Numbered from the stretch's first letter, positions 36,407-48,039 are shown. The stretch: DNA of 64,000 nt from Casuarina equisetifolia (GCA_028551475.1 CM052356.1:1126001-1190000); one strand, 5' to 3'. The notes: generated from the letters alone by a model not told the origin. Numbers and translations: made by a program.

Positions 36407-37255
36407 TTACAGTTTATATATGATAAGAAAGCAAGGCAGCACCGCACGAGAGTCGAACACTAGCAACTCGCCGTTGTCCCCACTCACTGAGTCAAACCCG
36501 ACTCTGCCACTCAATAGGGAGTCGACTCGGAGCTGCTTTGATACCCGACCGGCAATGACTCGGCAGACGAGCATGGCTCTCCGGCCTCTACCCCCGCCGG
36601 CGCGCTCGTGGGCCCCACCGCTCCCGGAGAACGTGCAAATCGCCGACCCTTTCGGCCCCGGGAACATCCACGCGCTGCCCCTTGAGTCGTAAACCCCACC
36701 CGACGTTGGCCCCAGGCAGTGAAATCGCATCACCTCGTTCCCGTCGGCGACGCACCGCGCATTCTCCTCCCACGTAGAGCCACCGGTCGGGCCCCCGGAC
36801 CCGGCACGGGACTTGACCGCCTCGCGATACTCTTCGAACCGCGCCACCGTTTTCGAACCGTTCTGGACCTTGAAAATCATCTCGACACAACCCGTGAAGG
36901 CCTTGGGACTCCAGCTCGTGTGGAAGATAATCTCCACGACGTTTCGAGAAGGGTGGCCCTCCTGCAGCTCGGTTAGGGCTGGGAGGCAGGGGTTCGCAGC
37001 GCTCACCGGACGGTGCACTGGGGCTGAAACAGGTTCTGCTTTGACTGGCCGCGGATGCTTCGAAGTGGATTGTCTCTTCGGCGACGAGGACTTCGGATTT
37101 CTGGGCTTCCGCTTGGTGGTTTCCACGACGTCCCTGATGCTCTGCACGCTCTTCCGGCAACTAGCACTGGGTATAAGATTCTTCGGGCTGGGATGGTAAA
37201 CGTCCTCAAAAGCTCTAGATTTGCAGTGCAGCGACTTGACCCACCCGCTCGCCAT
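36407..37255 (-). CDS. PARP-fold-like C-terminal region of the plant C2H2 family, without the zinc finger
   Basis: An intronless frame of 282 aa. The start MASGWVKSLHCKSRAFEDVY matches the N-terminus of a plant family annotated as C2H2 zinc finger proteins (Arabidopsis At1g75710/At2g29660 type, from memory). After a basic, Ser/Pro-rich linker (45-90), residues ~95-150 (LTELQEGHPSRNVVEIIFHT, then VARFEEYREAVKSRA) align with the segment that follows the finger. Residues 166-182 (ARCVADGNEVMRFHCLG) and 226-282 (RRAMLVCRVIAGRV...GFDSVSG...LLVFDSRAVLPCFLIIYKL) match the C-terminal half, which has a fold like ADP-ribosyl transferases. No Cys-X2-Cys...His-X3-His finger is present. The coding DNA is distinctly GC-rich against its flanks. 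The function is not known; I would not claim catalysis. Confidence 0.8.
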   Translation of the reverse strand: MASGWVKSLHCKSRAFEDVYHPSPKNLIPSASCRKSVQSIRDVVETTKRKPRNPKSSSPKRQSTSKHPRPVKAEPVSAPVHRPVSAANPCLPALTELQEGHPSRNVVEIIFHTSWSPKAFTGCVEMIFKVQNGSKTVARFEEYREAVKSRAGSGGPTGGSTWEENARCVADGNEVMRFHCLGPTSGGVYDSRGSAWMFPGPKGSAICTFSGSGGAHERAGGGRGRRAMLVCRVIAGRVSKQLRVDSLLSGRVGFDSVSGDNGELLVFDSRAVLPCFLIIYKL

Positions 37256-38011
37256 CCAAAACCACTCACTATCTCAGACAAGACGCCTGCCTTCTCTCTC
37301 TCTACAAAAACAGAGACAGCTTCTAAGGTTGCCGCTCTTCCGGTTTTGTTTGTGGAGGTGCTTTCATGTCGCTTCGGCTTCTTTGGGCGCTGTTTGTTCG
37401 GTGGAAATGGAAAATGGAGTGACGCCAAATTAAATGGCAGCCCTCGACGTGGTTATGGACGTGATGTGAAATGACGGAATTGCCCTTCTGAAGACTTCGT
37501 AAGTCTCCCACGTGGAAAGATGGGTAGGAACAAACTTCATTTATTATAAAAACAATACGAAATTGGATTTGATATGGTGTTTCAACACAGCAAGAGGCCA
37601 AATTTGGTGTTAGGAAAAAGATTCAGGATGATCAGGAAAGATGCTTAAGATGACTACTTCTTTTCCTCTTTATTTGGGTGTTTTGTGTTTTTCTTAAGGT
37701 ACAAAATTTGGTGGCATTTACATAAAAAAGGTGAAGAAAAAAAAAAGAGAGTCGTGGAGCTTTATCTGCATTAACTTATGCAGAGGATGAGTTGGTAATG
37801 TACCTAATATGGTGAAAGTCCCTTTCTCATAAAAGTTTGCTCCCCCAACTAACTTTGAATGCACCATTACTTTGGTTCTCCTTGAACTCAAAGCAACAAT
37901 AACTATTCCACTGTGCTTCTGAGCTTGAAGTTTTCGATGCAGCAGGAGAACCCTTCACCCTTTCCTTCTCTTTCCTCTTTTTTTAACACTATTCATTTTC
38001 AAATTAATATG

Positions 38012-38034
38012 TATATATATATATATATATATAT
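38012..38034. repeat. (TA)n microsatellite
   Basis: An uninterrupted TA run of about 23 bp. Confidence 0.95.
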
Positions 38035-39650
38035 CATGATCTCTTATATTAATTTGTATGTATGGTCCACCTTATAAGCTCGTTTTAAGGAAGCAAGCAA
38101 ATATTCCGATTTGCATATAAACCGTGAAGTATGAGCACAAATCAACATCAGCTAGTTAGGCATAGTAATTTTCAATAGTCTAGTAGTTCATTATTGATTA
38201 CTCAAGACTTAAATGTACTGATCTGTATTCTAATGATTCATTATTTTCCACAGAAGGTGACATTTTTCTCCGGAGGGGTCATCTAGGAGTCTTTATCTTA
38301 TGCAATAATCCAGCCTGCAAATGGAAGGCACTGTCATTAGAACAACTTTGTTTATGGTGTTGTGGTTATTCTAGAATTCCGCAACATAAAGAAGTAGGAA
38401 GGGATAACGGAATCATGGGGGGGGAATCTTTTGTGGGAGTTTGAAGTGGAACAGGTGGGAATAGAAGAATAGAAAGAATGGGAAGAGAATGGAAACTGGC
38501 AGTGAATGCATCTAAAAAAGCACTGAAATTTGAACGAGTAAAACGACAGATTTTCCTCCACTTCTTTTATTTTATGAATTCTTCTAACCCTCCATGGGCG
38601 ATAAAGGTAGCTCTTGACAAAGCGAAGGATGGAGCTTATTGGAATAATTGCCCGTAGCTACATCAGAAGGAGACAACAGCATTGAGATAATCAAACCTAC
38701 GAGTAGTTTTATAAGTAGATTTATGCAGCAAACTTGGCTGTTCGTGAAAAATGTGGACACGCCAGACTGGGAAAGTTGCAGAATTTTGAACGAAGCCACG
38801 GTCATAATGAGATTTTATACGCTGTTTAATGAAAAGAAGTGCATGGGGTAAAGAGAATAAGAGTGCATGGTGGGTGGTGGTGGGGCTTTGGGAGTTGGAG
38901 GCTGCGGGTGGAGTTTTGCCAGCCTTTGCTCTCACGCCTGAGGAATCTGCTGGAGCTCCGGGAACTGCGTTTGGATCTGGCGTGCTTTCATTCAACAAAC
39001 CCTCTATTTTCCACGTTCATAAACAAAAGAGGCTTATCTTTCTCTTTTCACTAAGTTGACTGTTAATTACGTGTATCAGGAGCTAATAGCTAACTGTTGG
39101 ACTAACAATCATCTAAAATTTAGGTTTTAGATTTGACACTCTGTACTTCTAAGTCCACTTTAGTTATTTAAAGAAAAAAAAAATTATCAATTACATGTGC
39201 TTGAGAATATTTTATATTGTTTTAATCAAGCTTAAGAACTATTTTTAAGATGAAATATACATGCCCCACCCTTATAAGCTGGTTTATAACAAAAAAAGTA
39301 AACTTACTTTTTACCCTCATTATAAAACCATTTACACCATCACATTTATTTAAATTTTTAAATGCACTGGAAATATAAATTCTTAACTGTTTTCAGTTTT
39401 TTTATAGATATTTTAGTAGTTTCAGTAACGATATATTCAAAGTTAACAATGTTGATAAGGATCTATTATTTCTCTTATTCTAAATAACATAAAAAAATAG
39501 GTATATAAAATTTAAATATATATGTCCTAATACATTTTCTTTTTGCATGATTGAGGAGCCAAATGATCCTTGTTTAGCAGGATAGGCGTTCTTAACGCTA
39601 ATGCATAAAATAATCCTCTAATCTATATGCTCTTCCACTTTTTTGGTCAA

Positions 39651-39799
39651 ATTTGGTCTATGTTATTGTGCTAAAACATGGCCAACCCCTGTCCTTGTCT
39701 TATTATCAATAATTTTGATCTATGTTATTGTGCTAAAACACGTCAAATTTGATCTAAAACATGGCCAACCCCTGTTCTTGTCTTATTATCAATAATTTT
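39651..39799. repeat. Nested tandem duplication
   Basis: The segment tctatgttattgtgctaaaa ... ttatcaataatttt occurs twice. The second copy carries an extra ~22 bp because its 'gatct..aaaacatgg' part was duplicated again. Confidence 0.85.
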
Positions 39800-39897
39800 T
39801 AATAAAAAGCGCAAGAAAGCTTCAAGTTCTTTTCATGGGGCTCACCTAGCCACCTAGAAGAGGAACTGGATGCAGTTTCTAACAACTAAAGCATCTA

Positions 39898-40461
39898 TCA
39901 TCTATCAATTCTTGAACTACCAGAAGGCACCAACGTTGTTATGACACGATAATTAATCAATGTTGGGGCCTGCAAGGTTTTCCATTCAAGTTTCGGGGAG
40001 GACAGGAACACAGGTGCTTCGAGAAACACAGCAAGAAGGGCTATTACCAATTTGTTATTATGCGTGTTACCGAAAGGGATTTTCAAATCTTTAACTTTCA
40101 TGTTTTTGGTAGGAGCAAACTCAATGACATCTTCAAGAGATTTGTGGTTTTCTTGGTCAAAAGCCCTGAACTTGAGGAGGTTGATCATATTAATGGTTTG
40201 ACCATTATGGAGCTCTGAAGCCATCAATGCGTCCTATGACCAAGGATTCTGCCCAACTATTTTATATTTGTTATTGGCGAGTATTAAGCCCAATTGAATG
40301 CATCTGTTTCCCACTTTCTCAAGTAATTTAATGCGGGATTTTTCATACATCTCGACCCCATTGCCATCATTTAGAGTGCCATTTATGCAGCTTGGGGATT
40401 GCTCATCAGTAGCCTCCTGGGCAAGCCTTTTGAGATACTCAATTACGGATCCTTTCACCAT
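39898..40461 (-). pseudogene. Unrecognised coding frame with one internal stop
   Basis: On the minus strand, one frame starts at 40461 (MVKGSVIEYLKRLAQEATDE) and ends at 39898. It is interrupted once, by a TAG at 40234-40236, and continues in the same frame (DALMASELHNGQTINMINLL). Without that stop it would be about 187 codons. Composition and the long open stretch on both sides suggest a real former gene, or an exon of one, with a single nonsense change; a base-call error is possible. I do not recognise the family and no membrane segment or motif stands out. Confidence 0.45.
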
Positions 40462-43383
40462 CCTGATGCATAGTCAGAACCCATGAAGGAGATGGAAGAG
40501 ATTGGAGAAAAGCAAAAATTGGAAGAAAGTGTGGCGCGGACTGACAATGATTTCAGCTGGGAATGATGACTTCAGGGTCGTTTTACTCAATGACAGTTGA
40601 AATTGATTGCCCAAAAGACAATGTGCAGATCTGCAATACAAAGTGACAATCCTATCTCATCATTGAATTTGCAAGGCTTTGACGTTTTCTGAGGAGGTTT
40701 GAGGGGGGCGGCAGCGGGGTGGTCCTGGGGATTGCCTTGGGTTGGATTTATCTCATCTAAGGTCAGTGTGGAACTCGTGACATTGGCTTTGCAAACATTG
40801 TCTGCAGCTGAGACAGCCCGATTGCTCTAATTATGGTTGTCTTCACTCGGGACCATGACTTCTCACTTCTGAATTACTCTTCAAATTTACCCAAGAAAAA
40901 ACAAGAGAAGCAGCTGCCTTGAAGTACGTTGAAATCCAATGTGGGTATATATTATTGATATGCTGACTTATTATGTTTTTATATATGTAAATATTTTTTT
41001 TTCTAGTTGATTTAAAAGGGGGAGTAAAACTTTTATCATAACATTAAGCGAGACACTTTTTTACATGTAAATTAAATTTCTGTACGTAGTTTTTCCTTGT
41101 ATTTATGATGATAGGTTGAAATCTAGTATATCTTAGGTTACTAATATATTGATTTCTCATGTTTTTTATATGTAAGATATTCTCATTTCTTACAAGCCGC
41201 TCCTAAGGGAGTGAGTGAGTTTTTTCATATAAATAAATGCTAAGAATGAAATCTATTGGAAAATTTCATATAATACTTTTCTAGAATGATTTTTTATGAT
41301 TTTTAGTTGGTATAAGTAAAAATTGGTGGCAAAGTAATTCTCCTCTAGACAAAAGAGAATGTCCAAGCTACCTTTGTTCCTCTGAAACTAACAAATGGAG
41401 GGTATAGAGGTGTAGAGTTTTAAAAAGGAAAAAAGATAAGTAATTTCTTTCTTTTCACATTTCTGGTGAGAGAAGCATATTTTTTCTTTATCACCGAGTC
41501 TTTGAAGGTTTGGCCTGTTCTTTCAAGAGGGCTGGTGTTGCTAAAGTGGATGGTAATTATTGTCTCCTTAACCATTTCATACGCTGCTCTTAAGATCCAT
41601 TTAGAATGAAGTCAGTAGAGCCTGGAAGCTTTATTTTTATGCATCAATTATGAGCTCAGAATCTGGGAATATTTTATTAATTCCTACGACAAAGGCCGTG
41701 GAGCCGTCCACTATATTTTATATGAATTCACATTCCCATCTGCAGCATGGACCTTGACTTGTCTCCCTCTACTGTAGCAACTTGGCGCTTCAACTACTTA
41801 AAACATATGGAGAAAATCGGTACATCCAAAGTCAAGTCTATGCAAGCGTTGCAGATTAAGAAGCACATGGTTAGGTTTGACTGATGCAACATGAGAAAAC
41901 AAATGCTGTCTCCGTGTTTGAAGGTCTCTGTCTAGGATGTCATCAGTTCTTTGGCATGATTAAGTGATTACTTGGAGTAGTTATATTGATTAAGTATTTG
42001 TTTCATGTTACTCGAATCTTGAGAACATACTTCTTTTCTCACATGGTATCAAAATTTTCTAAGAAAAGCCTTTTACAAGCTCAAAGACAAAGGATATTTA
42101 CCCCCCCCCCCCCCAAAAAAAAAAAAAAGTTCTATATTCTACGTTGTTTAAATTTTATTCTTATTTTTTCTTTAATACAAATGGCATACATACGTCATTC
42201 TAAGTCAATTTTAAGAATGAATAAAGTTTATGACAAATATCATTTTATCTTTGCCCATTCTTCTCTTTGTTTGCTTTCTCTTTGAGAATAAAAGTGGTAA
42301 ACAATAGAATATAATATAGATAGTTTAACCACATGCAAACACGCAACATGAAATAATTTCGTTTGTGGAAATATAAAAACAAAAGATCTTACCTAAGCAA
42401 ATATTCTCAAACTATTTTATTCAATTAAGACAAATGGTACTTAAAAATGGTGGTTCATCCTGAGAGTTATTAATCATCAAGTTGTTTATTTTAGTAACAG
42501 TTTCATTGGCCTACCTAGCACATATTCTCTCTATTGGGTGTTTTTTATTTTATTCTTCTTTTCAGCTTCTAGATGCAGAAACATACAGATCTGCCTCCTC
42601 TTATGGGGACATTTCAAAAAACATAACTACAGTCTAAAGGCCCTGAGCCCATCTCTCCATGGGAATGCTATTGTATTCGACTTCGACTTGGTAAGGCTTC
42701 CGGTTGCAGGCCTTTCCAGCCCAGATTTGTAATTGAAAGGTCCAATGCATCGTTGTACCGTGAAAAGTATGCACATATCTAATATTAGTTCAATTCAAAA
42801 ATTTGTTCATAACTTAGGAAGATATTTTTTTATATTCAAACATTATCAAGGGAAACACTTATCACTGAACTAGCATAAAACATCTTTGCTATGGAAAGAG
42901 TGCCTGAAATAGTTCTTAATTGTTAGTAATTTTAATTTTGGTGAAGTACCATAAGATATCATAAGAAGAGGATGGTTAAAACTATCTATAATATTTTTTT
43001 TTTGATAAAAAATCATGTGTTTGTTGAGACAAGATGGTAGCTAAAAATTTCGTGATTTCTTTTTATAATAAAAAAATATTACATCTACTAAACTAAACTA
43101 AGAAATGAATGGTCTCCTGAGTTAAGTTAATGTTACAAATTTGTTGAAGAAAAAATAGTTGTAATTCTTTGCTTGTAACGCATATTGTGTAATTTAAGCA
43201 CTAGTACCATATGTATGACCAATATGTAGTATGAGACTAGAAAATTGTGATTAGAAAATTTAAGAGTATGAGGTTGGTATCTCACTTTAGTTTGAGAGAA
43301 CAAATTAAATATTAGGCCAGTGTCTCACTTTCAGCTAAAATTACATCCACTAGTATATGAAAAAAAGAAAAGAAAAAAAAAAA
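40462..43383. other. Spacer, no supported gene
   Basis: AT-rich DNA with no recognisable frame. It contains a run of 14 C followed by 14 A at 42101-42128. Confidence 0.5.
42101..42128. repeat. Poly-C/poly-A homopolymer junction
   Basis: Fourteen C followed directly by fourteen A. Such tracts are unstable and hard to sequence, so the length is uncertain. Confidence 0.85.
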
Positions 43384-43914
43384 CAATGGCAGATCAGGGG
43401 TTGCTGAAATAATCTTGATGGAATTGGGTGATCCATTTAGCGATGTGGAAAAACCAATTTTTGCTGTAGTAGTCTTCAATCTAGCACCTGACTTCCTTAT
43501 ACGCTTCGACGTTGGGCACCAAGTCCGTGCTTATCTCATTGAGGAGGTTTACCACTTGTTTGTCGCCTCCAAGGAAATTGAGCCTGCTTCCCTGAGCTGC
43601 TTTACATCGTTGGCCTCAGAGATGAAAGAACAGAGGAAAGATATATAAGAGCTGATGCCAAATTCATTGAGGAAATTCAGAAACATTTCGTAGGCTATCA
43701 AATTCATCAACTTAGGGCCCATATAATCATCCACTCTAATATTTGGTAGCCAAAGTTTTCCGGTCAAGAAACAGCAACCTTTTGTAAAACTTATGTCTCT
43801 GAAGTTCCTACTTTGGCCGACTCTCACTTGGATTCCTGCTGCTTTAAGCTCCTGCATGTTGCGAGACGATTTCCAATATGGGTATTTTCCATTCCTTCTA
43901 GGGTTGTTAGCCAT
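43384..43914 (-). pseudogene. DUF247 3' fragment A, frameshifted
   Basis: From an ATG at 43914 the minus strand reads like the C-terminal half of the DUF247 proteins in this window (VDDYMGPKLMNLIAYEMFL, then SSYISFLCSFISEANDVKQL). The N-terminal half of the family is absent. After REAG the frame is lost: compared with the paralog at 56520-57127, about 4 bp are missing near 43577. The shifted remainder still resembles the family to about 43384, where a long A/T run begins. It is probably not functional. Confidence 0.85.
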
Positions 43915-44763
43915 TTGATTGCAGGTAGCTCAAAAAGTATTGGAAAGAATTTGAAGGCTAGAAGAGGAGAACTATATTAGAGAATTTGCATCTGTATTGC
44001 CCTGCATTTTGTGTGTAATTCATGTCTATTTATAACTATTTACATAGCTATATAAGAGATGACCTCAGCCATGAGCAAAGGCCAAAAGGAGAAATGAGCA
44101 AATAATGACTCAATGTACAACGGGGGCAAGTGCCTTCTGATAATAATTTTTTTTTTTAATGAAACTTTTAGCCAATGAGCCTTGTAACGCATAATTTACA
44201 CTTAATGAGCTTCTATAAATTAAAAGAGGTATAATATTCCATGTGTGATTGTCAATGAGAATCCTAAACATCATCATGATAATACAATAGCTCTATAATC
44301 AGGAAAAATTCGAGCAAAGCTAATGTAAGCTAAATTAGATACAGAACACTACAAGATATGCAGAAAAGTATAGAGATATGAGACTTGCTTTTCGCTTCAC
44401 CAACAAAACACAATGTTCTAAATAAACCACTGATAACCACATTATTTGCTTGGGTCATAGAACCCAACTCACAATCATTTTTATTTCAAATATATTCCAT
44501 AAAAATGGCACATACAATCACCCTGACTTATTTCATGACTTCCACAAAAACATCAAAACCAATGTAAACAAATTAAAAGAACAACATTGTCTTGGGATGA
44601 CTCGTAAAATCATGACTACAGTAGAACTCTTCATGGTTCTCTTATTTTCGGAAACAACAGACTTAAGGAATGGGAACTATGTGACTTCAGCCAACAAAGA
44701 AAATAAATGCGCTTGGAGTGAAGAGTTAACAATGTTTCAGTACCTTCTCTCCCCAGCTCAGTG
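43915..44763. repeat. Duplicated spacer, copy A
   Basis: This spacer between DUF247 fragment A and the frameshifted DUF247 gene is closely similar over most of its length to 57128-58022 and to 54010-55075. It begins at the fragment's start codon and would be its promoter side. No frame in it is shared by the copies, so it is non-coding. Confidence 0.85.
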
Positions 44764-46225
44764 TCAATTTTTGAATCCACACCAAGTTTGGATGGCACCT
44801 AGACCAAGTGCCAATAATGCGCCGAGAAAGGCAAGGACAGTCCAGGGGGTGCTGAAATGTTCGTGGAGGAATTGAGCTATCCAGGTCATCCATTTGTTGT
44901 CGTAGTAGTCTTGAATCTCGCACTTGACGTCCGCGTACGCTTTGATGTTGGGCACCAAGTCAGTGCCTAACTCATTGAAGAGGTTTGCTACTTGTTCGTC
45001 GCTTCCAAGGAAATTGTGGAGAACGCGTGCTTTTCTGAGCTGTTTGACATCGTTGGCTTCATCGATGAGTGAATCAAGGAAGGATATATAAGAGGTGATG
45101 CCAAAGTCATTGTGGAAATCCAGACACATTTCGTATGCTATCAAGTTCATGAACTTAGAGGCCGTAGAATCATCCACTTTGATTTCTGGTAGCCAAAGGT
45201 ATCCGCTCAAGGAGCAGCATCGTCTTGTAAAACTTATGTCTTTCAAATTATTACTCGTACCGACTCTCACGTGGATTCCTGCAGCTCTAAGCTCCTGGAC
45301 GTTGCGAAACGATTGCCAATAGGGAGGGGTATTCCCGTTTCTTTTCAGAATTCTTTTCCCAGGATGTGTTGGATTTCTCGTCACCCAAGAGTCTTGTCCT
45401 CAGACGGTCAAGAAGATGGGTTGGCTCTTCCTCCTTCTTCGACTGGTCTTCCTTCGGTTCCGGAAGATCTTCCTCCGGTTCCGGCGGCATGGCCCGTCTC
45501 CGTGGCGCTGGTGTTTTCTGCAGCTCCCCCATTTGCGACATAGTCTCGCTTTGGATGAAGGTTTGAATCGATTTTTCCAGCTCATCTTTCTTGTCGCTCA
45601 AACTCATCAATAACTTGAGGAGACGATAGGGAACTTGATTCTCCAGCAAGAACAAATCCTGGAAAGCAAAGGTTACGCTGTCGTTCTTTATATTTAACTC
45701 TGAAAACTTGTTCTCTACAACGGTGAATATGTACTGTAGTCTAGCGCAACCGTCAACGAGCAGCATCCAGGCGAGCTTCTTATCATTATACTTCTCTGTC
45801 ACCTCCTTTTCGAAGCTTTCCCTCAGTAATCCGATATTCTCCATAATCGTCTGGTATAACTTATTTATCTGCAGGGCTGAAATGACTCCATTCTTGTCAC
45901 AATGTTTCACATATTCACGTGCCAATCTAAGTTTGTACTTCTGTCCCAGGTCGTACTTTGGATTTCCATGATGGATCGGACCAAGCGAGGCCACTCTTGG
46001 CTCAAAGTACTTTGGGAATTCCTTGTGATCTCGCAGCAAAAATATAACCTTTTGTATTTTCGCTGGGCGGCTCGAGATGTTTGTTGCCTCCATTAACGTT
46101 GCAACCTCTTCATCCTCGGCACGGAAGCCGTTCGTTCCCCAGCTTCGCTTCCAACAACCTGCATCGAACTTAGCTCCGCAAGAGGACGAGTACAGTCCAT
46201 CAGGTAGTAGCGAGTTTGCACACAA
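44764..46225 (-). pseudogene. DUF247 gene disrupted by a 4-bp insertion
   Basis: The frame from 46225 covers the N-terminal ~300 residues (RPAKIQKVIFLLRDHKEF, ASLGPIHHGNPKY, LFLLENQVPYRLLKLL) and leaves frame after KKREYP. The rest of the family sequence (YWQSFRNVQELRAAG to the C-terminal membrane segment WTVLAFLGALLALGLGAIQT) continues in another frame to the stop at 44764. Against the intact paralog, this copy has 4 extra bases near 45320 (tgccaatagggaggggtatt against tgccaatatgggtatt). It also has a Pro/Glu/Lys-rich insert before the break. DUF247 is a plant family of unknown biochemistry; some members sit at grass self-incompatibility loci. Met45 (46093) is the more likely start, because the upstream frame is not conserved with the paralog. 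Confidence 0.88.
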
Positions 46226-46601
46226 CTAGGAAATTGAAGAACAGTTGGAAACGGTAGCAGGAGAAATTAAGCACTCTGGCCTTTGCTAGAATGTTTACAA
46301 TAGCAAGCTTGGAACCGAATCAAAAAAGAGAAATGGAGGAATCCCAAATACGCGTCCATACATTGCTACATGTAGAGATCAGCCACAACAATATAAATAT
46401 ACAGAAAACAAATGTAAATTCAAGTGAAAGTATAGAGAAAGTTCTTCGTGCATGATGTAAAGCTTCCTTCTCTCTTCCCCTGTTCGCCTTTTTCCATTTT
46501 TTTAAGGGATTGCTTCTCATGCTGGTCCAAGCAAGGTTGGGCGCAATAAGAAACCTCCTCATCTTGATCCGCCTAAAATGGTTGGTTTCCACAATTGACT
46601 G

Positions 46602-46880
46602 TGTTAGTTATATATATATGCTGATGTTATTGTATAGGTCTTATAGTCAGGCCCACCGTACTTGGGTCATTTGTATAGCTTTCTTACATGTGTATTGTTC
46701 TTTGGCAATTGTACAAAGCCTAAACATTTGTATTCTTTTTGCACTACGGTGGTAATGCAAGGAGCCCACGGGCATTTCAATATTTCCTGTGTTTTGCTCT
46801 TTTCCATCGCAGGTTAGAGAGCTGCAGACAGTTCTCTCTTTGTTTCTCTTATGGTTAAGCTTCCGCTTGTTTTCCTAAGA
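46602..46880. mobile_element. 279-bp solo-LTR-like insertion
   Basis: The sequence starts tgttag and ends cctaaga. It is flanked by the 5-bp repeat gactg (46597-46601 and 46881-46885) and is absent from the paralogous position near 55263. It has no open frame. Length, TG start and 5-bp duplication fit a solo LTR of a small Copia or TRIM element with a TG...GA end; strand is not determined. Confidence 0.6.
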
Positions 46881-47872
46881 GACTGAACAGTAGAATACAA
46901 AAATATAAGACGTTGAACAATCAACATTCCACTGACCCTCAGAGATGATGCTCAAACAAGACCCTAACAAAGTTAAAGAAGTATAATTCTTGAGGTTCTA
47001 GCGCCAATATCTGGATAAGTGATAGAGTTCTGGCGGTTACAGTACTAAACAATTTTAAGAAACAAAAGGGAAAACGAGGTCATGCTGGTATGGTATTGTC
47101 TAGTGTCTCCCTGTTTCCTCATTATCCATAAATTACCTGGCATTCCCTCATCAAATTCGAAGGTTTCTAACCCTCTGCCGTTTCTCTCAAAAACTTTGCC
47201 GCAGCGGGTCAGTGAGTTCATAGCTTACTGAATTTTGATTGAAAAGGAAGATTGTTCACGCCACTCGGTTGCCGACTCAAAGTCAAGGAAGTGCCCTGAA
47301 GCCTTTGAAGAGAGGAAAAGAATAAATAAACAGGACAGCTAGAAAGGAAAGAAGAACAAAATCCACAAAGGATTGCTTGCCTGAAGCCTTCAACGGAAAA
47401 TTTTCTTACTTTTCAAGGGATCCAGTGAGGTTGTTGTTAGATAGAGGGAGGGGGAAGAAGGTGTGGGGCTGTCCTGCTTCCAGAAAACAGAAAGCAGACA
47501 ATTTCCATGCTTTTCAGTGGATCCGCCGGTCCGATGCGTGAAAGCTTAAAGAGCAAGGAATAAAGTAAAGAGAGAGAAGAGGAGAAGGGATGAAGAAACA
47601 GAAAAGGATCCATAAAAACCACTTGATGCTTTTGTTCTTTTCTTCCCCTTGCAATCTAAGCATCGTACTTCGAGCAGCTAAGAACAGTAAAGTAATTTGA
47701 TTGCGACAAAGTTTAAAGTACCAGAGGCTTCTACTAGAAGCCTTTGAAGAGAAAATAGACAGCAAAAAAGAAGAAAAGAATCCTCAAAGATTGCTCGTTT
47801 GAATACTTGAACAGACAATTTTATTACTTTTCAAGGGATTCAGTAAGCGTGTTCTGCTAGTCTTCGCGGTTT

Positions 47873-47899
47873 GAGAGAGAGAGAGAGAGAGAGAGAGAG
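47873..47899. repeat. (GA)n microsatellite
   Basis: An uninterrupted GA run of 27 bp inside leader unit L1. Confidence 0.95.
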
Positions 47900-48039
47900 T
47901 AATGGAGGACAAGATTCGGTGTGTGAAACTGAGAAACACTCTTAGAACGCAAAGAACTAGATTTATACACATAAAAGAGAGACTGAATTTGAGAAAGAGA
48001 GTGGGAAGTAATTTCCAGCCCCTGCATCGTTTACAGTGA

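Larger units (their letters stand above)
37256..39897. other. Spacer upstream of the PARP-fold-like gene
   Basis: The first ~200 bp before the minus-strand start are pyrimidine/purine-biased and probably hold its promoter and leader. No other gene is supported. The overlapping frames at 38650-39059 on both strands have no recognisable content. A (TA)n run lies at 38012-38034, and 39651-39799 is a nested tandem duplication. Confidence 0.5.
46440..47975 (+). repeat. Duplicated leader unit L1
   Basis: It matches 55080-56100 over most of its length and, from about 47140 on, 63330-64000. It is interrupted by the 279-bp insertion at 46602-46880. The final part, up to the DC1 relic at 48040, matches the sequence just before the DC1 pseudogene at 51053, so the unit looks like an upstream/leader region of DC1 genes. 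Minus-strand open stretches differ among copies, which argues against coding. Confidence 0.75.

Noticed and set aside
36588-37160. Long overlapping frames on both strands within the PARP-fold-like gene
   Set aside because: GC-rich coding DNA leaves few stops in the other frames; only the 282-codon frame shows family similarity.
38829-39059. Leucine-rich-looking frames near 38.9 kb as an LRR gene remnant
   Set aside because: Only one short Leu-rich stretch (LLSRLRNLLELRELRL) is seen and no repeat periodicity, which is too little to call.
45271-45613. Plus-strand frames over the DUF247 pseudogene
   Set aside because: They are antisense to the conserved DUF247 reading and have no family features.
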